A stretch of 64,000 bases of DNA from Pseudomonas fildesensis (GCF_001050345.1 NZ_LFMW01000039.1:62001-126000); one strand, 5' to 3'; shown: positions 1-8,341, counted from the stretch's first letter. Translations and numbers: made by a program. Notes: generated by a model not told the origin, from the sequence alone.

Positions 1-480
1 AGCGCCTATGGTGTGCCGGAGATGGGTAAGCGGGTCGATCAGTGGCCCGTGGAGCGCATCCTGCCGTACCGCAAGTGCTACGGCATCGATCCGGAAGAGT
101 TCGCCAGTTTCCGCGATGCGCCAGACAGTGCGATTTTCATGGCGTATCTGGATGATCGTGCCGTAGGGCATATCGTGGTCAGCACCAATTGGAATGGCTT
201 TGCCCACGTCGACGAGTTGGCGGTCATCTTGCCTGCGCGGCGTCACGGGGTGGCCAAGGCACTGTTGGATGTGGCGCAGTTCTGGAGCCGCAAGAAAAAC
301 CTGCCGGGCATGATGCTCGAAACCCAGAACAACAACCTTGGTGCCTGCCGCCTTTACGAGCGTTGCGGGTATGTGATGGGCGGGATTGATCAACTGCGTT
401 ATCGCGGTATCGACCCGCAAACCCGCGAAGTGGCGATATTCTGGTATCGGTTGTTCAAGGCCGAAGTCGACGCAGTTTGA
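1..480 (+). CDS. GNAT family N-acetyltransferase, 5' end outside the window
   Basis: The frame is open from the first base of the window and ends with TGA at 478-480, so the true start probably lies upstream; a GTG at 13 is the first in-window start candidate. The visible 159 residues look like a GNAT acetyltransferase: a core beta region (VDELAVILPARR) leads into the acetyl-CoA loop region R-R-H-G-V-A-K-A-L-L, followed by a late segment NNLGACRLYERCGYV typical of GNAT proteins acting on small amines or protein N-termini. The substrate cannot be read from the sequence. It is followed by a REP-type repeat and then by a convergent LysR gene. Confidence 0.75.
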   Translation, partial: SAYGVPEMGKRVDQWPVERILPYRKCYGIDPEEFASFRDAPDSAIFMAYLDDRAVGHIVVSTNWNGFAHVDELAVILPARRHGVAKALLDVAQFWSRKKNLPGMMLETQNNNLGACRLYERCGYVMGGIDQLRYRGIDPQTREVAIFWYRLFKAEVDAV

Positions 481-489
481 CGCTGACTC

Positions 490-633
490 TGTAGGCGCGA
501 GCTTGCTGGGGCGAGCAAGCTTGCTTGCGCTGGGGTGCGAAGCGCCCCCCAAAAGCCGGAGACTGCTGCGCAGTCAGCGGGACGGTGCGACGATTCGACA
601 AGCGCCCTCGCCACAGCAAGTTCGCTCCTACAG
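490..633. repeat. REP-type palindromic repeat cluster
   Basis: Between two converging genes. Contains GGGGCGAGCAAGCTTGCTTGCGC, the arm GGTGCGAAGCGCCCC and a distal CCTCGCCACAGCAAG, an imperfect extragenic palindrome of the kind scattered through P. fluorescens-group genomes. No coding potential is evident. Confidence 0.75.
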
Positions 634-1536
634 GGGTTTTGAGTCGCCAGTCAGCAGGCTTTCCGCCTTCTGCGTGACAATCTCCAGCAACGCATTCAAT
701 GCCGGTGACGTCACGCCATCCTTGAGGGTCAGCGCATACAGGCTGACCACCATCGGCGGCGACACCGGGCACGCATCCAGCCCGGCCTCCCGTGCACCGA
801 AGGCGGTGAACGGGTCGACAATCGCCAGGCCTTCTCCCGCTTCGACCATGCTGCGCATCATCTGGTAGGTCTGTACTCGCGTCTGCACCACGGGCAGCGG
901 GCGCAGGGCTTGCAGTTTTGCGTCGAGCTGGCGGCTCAATGGGTCTTGGCCCTCCAGCCCGATCATCGACTGTCCGGCCAGGTCTTGCAGCGCGATGTAC
1001 TTCTGCTTCGGTTTCAACCAGCCATGGGGCGCCAATAATTGCAGCTTGCCCTGGGCCAGTACACTGCTCTGGATCTGCGGGTGTTCAGGGTCATGCAGAC
1101 TCAGGCCTACATCGGCCTCGTGCAGCAACAGGCTCCTGACGATCTCTCGTGTCGGCTGGCTCGACAGGTTGCACGGTGTGTCCTGGAAGCGCCGGCGCAG
1201 CACGGCGATACTTTGTGGCAACAGTTGGTTGGCCAGTGGCGGGGTGCAAAGCGCGCGCAGCGTTGGGGCGTGATGGTTTTTAAGGCGACTGGCCAGGCGT
1301 TGCAGAGGCTCCAGCGCCTCATACACATGGGCGATTTGCGCCTGCAGCTCAAGGGTTTCCCGCGTCGCCTGCAAGCGCCCGCGCACACTGGCAAACAGCA
1401 TGAAGCCCAATTGCTGCTCGGCATCCTTGAGCGTGGCATCTACATCGCCCACGGGGAGTTGCAACCATTCGGCGGCGGTGCCGAGGTGTCCGGTCTGCAA
1501 GATGGCCTGAATCACTTCGAGATGACGTAAACGCAT
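628..1536 (-). CDS. LysR family transcriptional regulator
   Basis: 302 residues, the usual LysR length. An N-terminal winged HTH (about residues 1-60, MRLRHLEVIQAILQTGHLGTAA onward) is followed by a linker helix rich in Q and E and a periplasmic-binding-like effector domain (about 90-290). The HTH is somewhat atypical: the usual SxxAAxxLxxSQxAVS is replaced by a variant with PVGDVDATL. The ATG at 1536 starts the protein directly at the canonical MRLRHLE, so the start looks right, although no strong Shine-Dalgarno precedes it. No obvious target gene is divergent from it, since the next gene upstream (about 1.7 kb) codes for a small membrane protein. The effector is unknown. Confidence 0.8.
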   Translation of the reverse strand: MRLRHLEVIQAILQTGHLGTAAEWLQLPVGDVDATLKDAEQQLGFMLFASVRGRLQATRETLELQAQIAHVYEALEPLQRLASRLKNHHAPTLRALCTPPLANQLLPQSIAVLRRRFQDTPCNLSSQPTREIVRSLLLHEADVGLSLHDPEHPQIQSSVLAQGKLQLLAPHGWLKPKQKYIALQDLAGQSMIGLEGQDPLSRQLDAKLQALRPLPVVQTRVQTYQMMRSMVEAGEGLAIVDPFTAFGAREAGLDACPVSPPMVVSLYALTLKDGVTSPALNALLEIVTQKAESLLTGDSKPL

Positions 1537-1718
1537 GGCCGGAGTCTAGGGTCAGCGGGGCGGGGTTTCAATGGTTGAAGCCGGTGGGCGGAAAAAAGAT
1601 CGCAGGTGGCGTGTATGCGTATGGCGTTCGGCCAGGACCTCACTAGAATGGCTCGTCTGATCACTAACGACCAATGCCGGCCAACCGGTACTTACAACAA
1701 AAACAGGTCTGGTCTCAA

Positions 1719-2063
1719 ATGCCTATGCCCTCGATATTCCTCGGGGTAACGGCCAAGCAACTCATGATCCTGGTGATCGTGGGGTGTGTCGCCGCTTATC
1801 TCTTCAGCAATCACGACGAAATCCCGCCGGAAAACCTCGCGCTCGAAACGTTCATCCGTTCCCAGGAACAGGTGGGCGAGCAGGTGGGCACGGTGCTGGG
1901 TATGACGCTGGTCAGGCAGGTGGTTGCATATCCCGGCTACGAAAAAACCGGTTACACGCGTTCGTTGTACACCGTGGAAGGTGAGCGGGGGAGATTGATG
2001 GTGACGCTCAAGCAGGTGGACGGTGAGCAGGGGATTGAGGTAACGGAGATTCGCAGTCCGTGA
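1719..2063 (+). CDS. Small single-pass membrane protein, unknown function
   Basis: 114 residues if translation begins at the ATG at 1719; an earlier in-frame ATG at 1674 would add 15 polar residues. I prefer 1719 because the next residues lead straight into a hydrophobic helix (about residues 9-27, QLMILVIVGCVAAYLF). The remainder is a soluble tail containing GMTLVRQVVAYPGYEKTGYTR and ends in a beta-rich segment that could sit in the periplasm. I recognise no family. It lies divergent from the LysR gene and upstream of a convergent small ORF. Confidence 0.6.
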   Translation: MPMPSIFLGVTAKQLMILVIVGCVAAYLFSNHDEIPPENLALETFIRSQEQVGEQVGTVLGMTLVRQVVAYPGYEKTGYTRSLYTVEGERGRLMVTLKQVDGEQGIEVTEIRSP

Positions 2064-2123
2064 TCGCCCAGCCCAGTCGATGCCATCAATGGCCAGGACT
2101 GAGCAGGTCTATCAGGCTGGGTG

Positions 2124-2360
2124 TTATGACGCGTAGACCGTTTCCGATTCGCGGGTGATGATGGTCCCGGACTGGATCAGTCTGAATTCTTTGCCATCCA
2201 GTTTTTCTACACGGTCGCCAATGGCCAGCTTGTAGGTGGTGGTGGGCGCCGAGCCAGCCACGCCGTCGAGGGGCGGGTTGGATTCCTTGAACTCATGCAC
2301 CGAATACACGCGTCCTTCTGCGTCTCTGGCATGGAACTGTCCGACAAGTACTGCTGCCAT
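2124..2360 (-). CDS. Small conserved-looking protein of unknown function (78 aa)
   Basis: The open frame extends to 2414, but an AGAGG ten bases upstream of the ATG at 2360 favours that start, giving a 78-residue soluble protein beginning MAAVLVGQFHARDAEGR. The sequence alternates short beta-like stretches (VYSVHEF, YKLAIGDRVEKL, KEFRLIQSGTIITR), suggesting a small beta-barrel or SH3-like fold. No motif identifies a function. It converges with the small membrane protein at 1719-2063. Confidence 0.55.
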   Translation of the reverse strand: MAAVLVGQFHARDAEGRVYSVHEFKESNPPLDGVAGSAPTTTYKLAIGDRVEKLDGKEFRLIQSGTIITRESETVYAS

Positions 2361-2587
2361 CTGTTTAGAACCTCTGGAGATAAACACTCGATTTGCGGTT
2401 CTGTAGACCGTCATGGAGCGGGGTAGTTTACCTATGGAAAAAAAATACTATTCTTTGATGTTTTCAGACGCTTCTTACGCAAGTAACTGCGGGGAAAACG
2501 TCCGGAGGATAATCAAAACCTTCTGGTGAACCCGCCGCGAAGACTCTATAACTACACGCTCCTTTAGTCAGACGTCGGGAAACCACA

Positions 2588-3145
2588 ATGAGCAAGGTCT
2601 ACACGATTGCCGTACTGGTTGGCAGCTTGAGAAAAGAGTCGATCAACCGCAAGGTCGCCCTGGCATTGGCAGAACTGGCCCCTGCCAATCTCAAATTGAA
2701 CATTGTCGAAATTGGCGATTTGCCGCTCTACAACGAGGACATCGACGGGGCATCACCGCCCGCAGCCTACAGTACTTTCCGTCAGCAGGTGAGTTCATCC
2801 GACGCGGTGCTGTTCGTAACCCCGGAATACAACCGTTCTGTGCCCGCGCCGTTGAAGAATGCGATCGATGTGGGGTCTCGTCCTTATGGGCAAAGTGCCT
2901 GGAGCGGCAAGCCGGGGGCGATCATCAGTGTGTCGCCGGGTGCCATTGGCGGGTTTGGCGCCAATCACCATCTGCGCCAGTCCCTGGTGTTCCTCGATGT
3001 GCCGTGCATGCAGCAGCCGGAGGCCTACCTGGGGGGCGCGGGCAGCGTGTTTGATGAGGCCGGCAAGCTGTCGGAAAAGACCAAGCCGTTCCTGCAGGCG
3101 TTTATCGACGCCTACGGCAAGTGGGTCGAAAAGCAGTCAGTCTGA
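2588..3145 (+). CDS. NADPH-dependent FMN reductase (ChrR/YieF type)
   Basis: 185 residues, the usual size for flavodoxin-like NAD(P)H:quinone or chromate reductases. The FMN phosphate-binding loop is visible at the N-terminus (VGSLRKESINRKVA, about residues 12-25), and the second flavin-binding loop appears as TPEYNRSVPAPLKNAIDVGSR (about 79-98), close to the family signature PEYN-x5-LKNAID. The family transfers two electrons from NAD(P)H to quinones, azo compounds or metals such as chromate. Assigning the physiological substrate would be inference. It is a single gene with its own upstream gap and is followed by a REP palindrome. Confidence 0.87.
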   Translation: MSKVYTIAVLVGSLRKESINRKVALALAELAPANLKLNIVEIGDLPLYNEDIDGASPPAAYSTFRQQVSSSDAVLFVTPEYNRSVPAPLKNAIDVGSRPYGQSAWSGKPGAIISVSPGAIGGFGANHHLRQSLVFLDVPCMQQPEAYLGGAGSVFDEAGKLSEKTKPFLQAFIDAYGKWVEKQSV

Positions 3146-3157
3146 TGCTAATCCCCG

Positions 3158-3235
3158 TGTAGGCGGCTTGCCGGCGATTGGCCCTCAGCCTTGCGGTGAT
3201 CATCACGCCGCCATCGCCGGCAAGCCGGCTCCTAC
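3158..3235. repeat. REP palindrome of the GTAGGCGGCTTGCCGGCGAT family
   Basis: The left arm GTAGGCGGCTTGCCGGCGAT and the right arm ATCGCCGGCAAGCCGGCTCCTAC form a long imperfect inverted repeat around a variable centre. A sister copy of the same family sits at 31899-31963. Confidence 0.85.
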
Positions 3236-3246
3236 AGTCAGGTCAG

Positions 3247-3373
3247 TCTGTCTGCCAGCGCCAGGGCCTGCTCCCTGGATGCCTGCCTGTTCAGTGTCCC
3301 GGACGCCGACCCGCGCATGTTCGAAGTGATCACCCAAGTGGTGGTCCGCTACGGCGCTGCCCGGCGATTCTGA
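3247..3373 (+). pseudogene. Possible 3' gene remnant (unidentified)
   Basis: One frame is open across this gap between the REP element and poxB and ends with TGA at 3371-3373; its last residues read LFSVPDADPRMFEVITQVVVRYGAARRF-stop in two continuous runs. It has no start codon with a ribosome site and no recognisable family. It looks more like a C-terminal remnant than noise because the residue composition is protein-like, but it is short and could be chance in GC-rich DNA. Confidence 0.25.
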
Positions 3374-3376
3374 CGA

Positions 3377-5101
3377 TCAGCGCAACCAGTTGGTCCGCGC
3401 CAGTTCGATCACTTCATCCCCGCGACCGCTCATCACCGCCTTGAGCATGTACAGGCTGAACCCCTTGGCCTGTTCAAGCTTGATGCTTGGCGGCATCACC
3501 AGCTCCTGGGTCGCGGTGACCACATCCACGAGCACCGGGCCATCATGGGCCAGCGCGCGGCGCAATGCCGGTTCGAGGTCTTCGGATTGTTCCACGCGAA
3601 TCCCGAGGATGCCCATGGCGTTGGACATGGCGGCGAAATCCGGGTTTATCAGCTCGGTGCCGGTATCCAGGTAGCCGGCAGCCTTCATCTCCATCGCGAC
3701 AAAACCCAGGGACGAGTTATCGAACACGATGACTTTCACCGGCAGTTTCAGCTGCGCCAACGAGATGAAATCCCCCATCAACATGGCGAAACCGCCGTCG
3801 CCCGACATCGAAATCACCTGCCGGCCGGGAAACGCTGCCTGAGCGCCGATGGCCTGGGGCATGGCGTTGGCCATCGAGCCGTGGTTGAACGAGCCGATCA
3901 GGCGGCGCTTGCCGTTCATTTTCAGGTAGCGCGCAGCCCACACGGTGGGCGAGCCGACATCGGCGGTGAAGATCGCATCCGCGTCGGCCAATTCGCTGAG
4001 CAGGCGTGCGACGTATTGCGGGTGGATCGGCCGGTCGGCTTTTGACGGTTGTGCCAGGTCATCCAGCCCCTGGCGTGCTTTCTCGTAGTGCTTCAGGGAG
4101 GTTTCGAGGAAGCTGCGATCAGTCTTGCGGGTCAGGCGCGGCAGCAGCGCGTCGATGGTCTCGCTGACATCAGCAGCGATGCCCAGGTCCAGTGTGGCAC
4201 GACGGCCGAGCGCCTGCGGGTTGCGGTCGACCTGGATGATCTTCGCGTCGGTCGGGTAGAACTGGCGGTACGGGAAGTCGGTACCGAGCATGATCAGCGT
4301 GTCGCAGTCGAGCATGGCGTGGTAACCGGAGCTGAAGCCGATCAGGCCGGTCATGCCCACGTCGAACGGGTTGTCCCATTCCACATGCTCCTTGCCGCGC
4401 AGGGCGTGTACCACGGGGGCGCCGAGTGCATCGGCCAGCGCTACCACTTGGTCATGCGCACCGGCGCAACCGCTGCCGCACAACAGGGTGACTTTCTGGC
4501 TGCCGTCGAGAATCTCGGTGAGGCGTTGCAGGTCCTGTTCCGCCGGCAAGGTGCGCGGCGCGTGCAGGGCTGGCCACGGCTTGAGCTTGTCTTCCACTTC
4601 GAGCAGCGACACATCCCCCGGAATCACTACCACCGCCACGCCGCGATTGAGGATCGCCGAGCGCATGGCGCGGTGCAGTACCTGGGGCATCTGTTCGGGG
4701 TTGGTCACCAGCTCGATAAAGTGACTGCATTCCTTGAACAGCTCCTGGGGATGGGTTTCCTGGAAGTAGTTCAGGCCGATCTCGGAGGAGGGGATTTGGG
4801 CGGCGATGGCCAGCACTGGCACATGGTTGCGATGGCAGTCGAACAGGCCGTTGATCAAATGCAGGTTGCCCGGCCCGCAGCTGCCGGCGCACACCGTCAG
4901 CTCGCCGGTGGCGGCGGCTTCGGCACCGGCGGCAAACGCGGCGACTTCTTCGTGGCGCACGTGCATCCACTCGATGCTGTCCATGGTGCGCAGGGCGTCG
5001 GTGAGGCCGTTGAGGCTGTCGCCGGTCAGGCCCCAGATGCGCTTGATGCCCGCCTGTTCAAGCGTGGTCGCCAACTGCTGGGCCAGGTTGATTTTCGCCA
5101 T
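3377..5101 (-). CDS. poxB: Pyruvate dehydrogenase (quinone), ThDP-dependent
   Basis: 574 residues from the ATG at 5101; a TTG at 5113 is in frame but GGAG six bases before the ATG decides the start. Converts pyruvate to acetate and CO2 and passes electrons to the membrane quinone pool. The N-terminal ThDP-pyrimidine domain shows the catalytic glutamate region HVRHEEVAAFAAGAEA (about residue 50). The central FAD-type domain spans about 190-340. The ThDP-diphosphate motif GDGGFAMLMGDF ends in FDNSSLG (about 430-465). The C-terminus GRGDEVIELARTNWLR resembles the membrane-activated tail of E. coli PoxB, and the length matches that 572-residue protein. Acetolactate synthase is the main alternative, but the tail argues for PoxB. 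Confidence 0.92.
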   Translation of the reverse strand: MAKINLAQQLATTLEQAGIKRIWGLTGDSLNGLTDALRTMDSIEWMHVRHEEVAAFAAGAEAAATGELTVCAGSCGPGNLHLINGLFDCHRNHVPVLAIAAQIPSSEIGLNYFQETHPQELFKECSHFIELVTNPEQMPQVLHRAMRSAILNRGVAVVVIPGDVSLLEVEDKLKPWPALHAPRTLPAEQDLQRLTEILDGSQKVTLLCGSGCAGAHDQVVALADALGAPVVHALRGKEHVEWDNPFDVGMTGLIGFSSGYHAMLDCDTLIMLGTDFPYRQFYPTDAKIIQVDRNPQALGRRATLDLGIAADVSETIDALLPRLTRKTDRSFLETSLKHYEKARQGLDDLAQPSKADRPIHPQYVARLLSELADADAIFTADVGSPTVWAARYLKMNGKRRLIGSFNHGSMANAMPQAIGAQAAFPGRQVISMSGDGGFAMLMGDFISLAQLKLPVKVIVFDNSSLGFVAMEMKAAGYLDTGTELINPDFAAMSNAMGILGIRVEQSEDLEPALRRALAHDGPVLVDVVTATQELVMPPSIKLEQAKGFSLYMLKAVMSGRGDEVIELARTNWLR

Positions 5102-5178
5102 GAAGAACTCCAATCGTCAGTGAGGTTAAAAATTGCTGATCAATAGGGGACAGTTCGATCACGGCGAATGCTCCGCCC

Positions 5179-6411
5179 TTAATGTGAAGATTGCGTCATG
5201 GTTGCGCGATATTGCCGGGTGCGCCAGGCGATAAACCATTGATCACGGACCAATGCCAGCCAGGGCGCGACCTTGGGGTTGGGCAGGCGACCACGGCTCA
5301 GGCGGCGCATCTGGTAACGCACCACGGACAGGATGGCGAGGGCGGCCAGGGGCTTGCGCTGCCAGTCGATGGTTTGGAGTTGCGGGTTGAGGTCCCGACC
5401 TGCGCGCCAGTGTTTGATCAATTGCGGCTCCAGGGTCAGCGCGGTGGCGATGCCGGCCATGGCGATGCCGCTGTCGAGTACCCGCTGCACGATCGGCAGG
5501 CGACGGATACCACCCGTGACCATCACCGGCATGGTGGCGATGGTCGCCAGTTCGCGGGCCATCTCTAGAAAATACGCTTCACGGGCCAGGGTGCGCCCGT
5601 CGCGTGCTTCGCCTTGCATGGCGGGCGCTTCGTAGCTGCCGCCGGACAATTCCAGCAGGTCGATGGGCAAAGGGTTGAGCATTTCCACCACCGCACGCGC
5701 ATCGGCCTCGGCAAACCCTCCGCGCTGGAAGTCCGCCGAGTTGAGCTTTACCGCCACGCAAAAGGACGGGCTGACGCTGGCGCGAACCGCATGGACCACC
5801 TCCAGCAGCAGGCGCGCACTGTTTTCCAGCGCGCCACCCCAGCGGTCGGTGCGATGGTTGCTCAAGGGCGACAGAAACTGGCTGAGCAAGTAGCCATGTG
5901 CTCCATGGATTTGCACGCCGGTAAAGCCGGCCTTTTCGGCCAGACGCGCGCTGGTGGCGAAGCGCTGGATCACGTCTTGGATATCGTCTTCGGTCATGGC
6001 CCTGGGTGTGGCGAACATCTTCGAGAAGCTGCCAAGGTCCAGCGCAATGGCGGAGGGCGCAAGCGCTTGCTGACCGAGGTTGGCCATGGTCTGGCGGCCC
6101 GGATGGCTGAGCTGCATCCAGAAGTGCACACCCTTTGCTCCTGCGACCTCGGCCCATTCGCGGAAGCTCTCTAGGTGCTGCTCGTCTTCGAGGGCAACGC
6201 CGCCGGGGCCGGTCATGGCGTGGCGGTCGATCATCACGTTGCCGGTCAACAACAAGCCGGGTTCACCCTCGGCCCAGGTCTTGTACAACTGCTTCAGTTC
6301 GCGTGAAGGCGCTTGCCGGGCATCCGCCATATTCTCTTCCATCGCCGCCTTGGCGATACGATTGGCGAGGACCTGGCCGTTGGGCAGTTGCAAGGGTTCA
6401 AAGGGCGACAT
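5179..6411 (-). CDS. Old Yellow Enzyme family NADH:flavin oxidoreductase
   Basis: 410 residues forming a TIM barrel with FMN. The family signature is clear: GFTGVQIHGAHGYLLSQ followed by FLSPLSNHRTDRWGG (about residues 175-205), with the paired His residues (H-G-A-H) that bind the substrate carbonyl oxygen. A phosphate-binding GGIRR occurs near residue 305. No 4Fe-4S cysteine cluster or C-terminal Rossmann domain follows, so this is a stand-alone OYE rather than a 2,4-dienoyl-CoA reductase. These enzymes reduce activated alkenes, often electrophilic stress compounds. It is divergent from a MerR regulator (6483) with a 16-bp palindrome between them, which implies coupled control. Confidence 0.88.
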   Translation of the reverse strand: MSPFEPLQLPNGQVLANRIAKAAMEENMADARQAPSRELKQLYKTWAEGEPGLLLTGNVMIDRHAMTGPGGVALEDEQHLESFREWAEVAGAKGVHFWMQLSHPGRQTMANLGQQALAPSAIALDLGSFSKMFATPRAMTEDDIQDVIQRFATSARLAEKAGFTGVQIHGAHGYLLSQFLSPLSNHRTDRWGGALENSARLLLEVVHAVRASVSPSFCVAVKLNSADFQRGGFAEADARAVVEMLNPLPIDLLELSGGSYEAPAMQGEARDGRTLAREAYFLEMARELATIATMPVMVTGGIRRLPIVQRVLDSGIAMAGIATALTLEPQLIKHWRAGRDLNPQLQTIDWQRKPLAALAILSVVRYQMRRLSRGRLPNPKVAPWLALVRDQWFIAWRTRQYRATMTQSSH

Positions 6412-6447
6412 GGTTGACTCCTGAGCGGGGGAGGCCTCAGGCTAAGC

Positions 6448-6463
6448 TTAAAGTTAACTTTAA
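6448..6463. promoter_or_regulatory. Perfect 16-bp palindrome, probable MerR operator
   Basis: TTAAAGTTAACTTTAA is its own reverse complement and lies in the 71-bp gap between the OYE gene and the MerR gene. Its core AAGTTAACTT matches the layout of MerR/SoxR-type operators, which sit in the spacer of the promoter they activate. The assignment to this MerR protein is inferred from position. Confidence 0.7.
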
Positions 6464-6482
6464 TGTCAAGCAGGGCGTGACG

Positions 6483-6887
6483 ATGAATATTGGCGAGCTG
6501 GCGAAACAGAGTGGATTGGCGGCGTCGCGTATTCGGTTCTATGAGTCCGAGGGGCTGATCAGTCAGGTGGGGCGCCAGGCAAACGGCTATCGGCGCTACG
6601 CACCCGAGGCGTTGCAGACGCTGCAATTGATCCAGAGCGCGCAACAGGCCGGGTTTACCTTGCAGGAGCTCAAGGCGCTGATGCCGGCTCCAGGCGAGCA
6701 CAAGCGCGAGGAACTGATCGAGGCGCTGGAGCGAAAAATCGCTCAGATCGAAGTGATGCAGGCGCAGTTGGCGCACAGCAAGGCGCAGTTATTGGGCGTG
6801 ATCGAAGCGGTGCGGGCACACCCGGAAGACGTGCCGTGCTCTATGGGACAAAAGCAGGTGCTGGCGTCGATCAAAATCAATCCATAA
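6483..6887 (+). CDS. MerR family transcriptional regulator
   Basis: 134 residues from the ATG at 6483. The frame is open well upstream, but MNIGELAKQSGLAASRIRFYE is the canonical MerR start. The winged HTH with the GYRRY motif spans residues 1-70; an antiparallel coiled-coil dimerisation helix (about 75-118) follows, and the protein ends soon after VPCSMGQK. That single cysteine is the only visible candidate for redox or electrophile sensing; the multi-Cys metal or Fe-S motifs of MerR and SoxR are absent. It probably activates the divergent OYE gene in response to a reactive small molecule; this is inference from position. Confidence 0.87.
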   Translation: MNIGELAKQSGLAASRIRFYESEGLISQVGRQANGYRRYAPEALQTLQLIQSAQQAGFTLQELKALMPAPGEHKREELIEALERKIAQIEVMQAQLAHSKAQLLGVIEAVRAHPEDVPCSMGQKQVLASIKINP

Positions 6888-6892
6888 AAAAA

Positions 6893-7284
6893 CTGTGGCG
6901 AGGGAGCTTGCTCCCGCTGGACTGCGTAGCAGTCCTATTTTTGGGGCCGCTTCGCGCCCCAACGGGACGGTGCGGCGATCCGACAAGCTCTTATCAAACT
7001 TAAAATAACTTACTGATTTTAAAGGGTTAAAATTTCACCCTAAAGTTTTGAGTCTTACATAAACAATTTCAGGCGACCGCATTCTTGTGGCGAGCGGGCT
7101 TGTCCCGCGTTGGGCTGCGCAGCAGCCCCAAAACCAGGCGCAGAGGAGTGCCCGATACACCGCATCGTCTTCATCAGGGGCGCTTCGCACCCCAACGCGG
7201 GACAAGCCCGCTCGCCACAGAGGTCCCAGTTTGCTGCGCGACAGCGCGGCGTCGAAGACGGGGGGGCTCCCTCGCCACAGTTAC
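6893..7284. repeat. Two REP/REPIN clusters with an AT-rich spacer
   Basis: The 467 bp between the MerR gene and the pirin gene hold no credible ORF. The first cluster (6893-6990) has GTGGCGAGGGAGCTTGCTCCCGC and GGGGCCGCTTCGCGCCCC. A strikingly AT-rich stretch (about 6991-7070) follows. The second cluster (7086-7284) has the inverted arms TGTGGCGAGCGGGCTTGTCC and GACAAGCCCGCTCGCCACAG around a variable centre, the doublet form known as a REPIN in P. fluorescens. Confidence 0.8.
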
Positions 7285-7313
7285 GGTGTTTACCCTTAAC
7301 TGATCGGCATTAG
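7271..7313 (-). repeat. 43-bp repeat element, copy 1
   Basis: Contains CTCGCCACAGTTAC, an 8-bp variable centre, then CCCTTAACTGATCGGCATTAG. The reverse complement matches 12571-12613 over both ends with the same total length, at least 35 of 43 positions identical by eye. Immediately next to it a 10-bp stem TAGGCGCTGG-cctg-CCAGCGCCTA (7311-7334) lies just past the pirin stop codon and may act as its terminator. Confidence 0.75.
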
Positions 7314-7354
7314 GCGCTGGCCTGCCAGCGCCTACAGAGGTTTGTGGCAGACCG

Positions 7355-8221
7355 TCAGGCGTGCATCTGCCCAAACTTGCCCGAGTGAAAATCCGCAAAT
7401 GCTTGGTGAATCTCTTGCTCGGTATTCATCACAAACGGGCCGTGGCCGACGATAGGCTCGTCAATAGGCTCGCCGCTGAGCAGCAACACGATGGCGTCGT
7501 CATTAGCCTCCAGCGTCAGTTGCTCGCCGTCGCGCTCGAACAGTGCCAATTGCCCCTGGCGCGCGATTTCCTCGCCGTTGACCAGCACCGTGCCACGCAG
7601 GATCACCAGCGCCGTGTTGCGTCCGGCGTGCAGGTCCAGGGTCAGCGCCTTACCGGCGTTGAGGCGCAGGTCCCACACGTCAATCGGTGTAAAGGTCCGT
7701 GCCGGGCCTTGGGTGCCGGCGAATTCACCGGCAATCAGGCGCAGTTTGCCGGCGTCGTTGGCCAGTGGCAGCACCGGGATGTCGCCGTCGACGAGGGTCT
7801 GGTAACCGGCGTCGGCCATTTTGTCCTTGGCCGGCAGGTTGACCCACAGTTGCACCATCTCCATCACCCCGCCGCTGCGGGCGAAGGCTTCGGAATGGAA
7901 TTCCTCGTGGAGGATGCCTTTGGCGGCGGTCATCCATTGCACGTCGCCGGGGCCGATCTTGCCGCCGGCACCGGTGGAGTCGCGGTGTTCGACTTCGCCG
8001 TCATACACGATGGTCACAGTTTCAAAGCCGCGGTGCGGGTGTTGGCCGACGCCGCGACGTTGTTCGGTAGGGGTAAAATCGGCGGGGCCAGCGTGGTCCA
8101 GCAACAGGAATGGGCTGATGTGTTTGCCCATGGCGTCGTAGGAAAACAGCGTGCGCACCGGAAAACCGTCGCCGACCCAATGAGCGCGGGGGCTGGTGTA
8201 GATGCCGATGAGTTTTTTCAT
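7355..8221 (-). CDS. Pirin family protein (cupin)
   Basis: 288 residues from the ATG at 8221, which has GGAGG six bases upstream; a longer open frame begins at 8245 without such a site. Two cupin folds are present. The N-terminal one carries the pirin signature (HPHRGFETVTIVYDGEVEHRDS, about residues 58-79) with the His residues that bind Fe, followed by GPGDVQWMTAAKGILHEEFH including further metal ligands. The C-terminal pirin domain covers about 170-280. Bacterial pirins are reported as quercetin dioxygenases or as stress-related redox sensors; which applies here is unknown. It is divergent from the two-component system at 8402. Confidence 0.88.
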   Translation of the reverse strand: MKKLIGIYTSPRAHWVGDGFPVRTLFSYDAMGKHISPFLLLDHAGPADFTPTEQRRGVGQHPHRGFETVTIVYDGEVEHRDSTGAGGKIGPGDVQWMTAAKGILHEEFHSEAFARSGGVMEMVQLWVNLPAKDKMADAGYQTLVDGDIPVLPLANDAGKLRLIAGEFAGTQGPARTFTPIDVWDLRLNAGKALTLDLHAGRNTALVILRGTVLVNGEEIARQGQLALFERDGEQLTLEANDDAIVLLLSGEPIDEPIVGHGPFVMNTEQEIHQAFADFHSGKFGQMHA

Positions 8222-8262
8222 GGTAGTCCTCCAAAGTGCATACACCTTAAAACCGTTACCAA

Positions 8263-8282
8263 TTTTGCGCTAGACCGCAAAA
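8263..8282. promoter_or_regulatory. Inverted repeat in the pirin/two-component intergenic region
   Basis: TTTTGCG-CTAGAC-CGCAAAA is a perfect 7-bp inverted repeat with a 6-bp spacer, 42-61 bp upstream of the pirin ATG. It is likely an operator for an unidentified repressor or activator of pirin. Confidence 0.4.
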
Positions 8283-8341
8283 CCAGCCTTGATCGTTCTA
8301 CTGACAGGACACTGCGACACTGTAGCGCGACAAAATCCGCG

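Noticed and set aside
13..480. Complete GNAT gene starting at GTG 13
   Set aside because: The frame is open to the window edge, so the start cannot be decided; treated as 5'-partial.
4049..5146. 365-codon open frame on the plus strand opposite poxB
   Set aside because: It lies antisense to a full-length, well-conserved poxB. Long antisense frames are common in GC-rich Pseudomonas genes; the residue composition is shadow-like and there is no start with a ribosome site.
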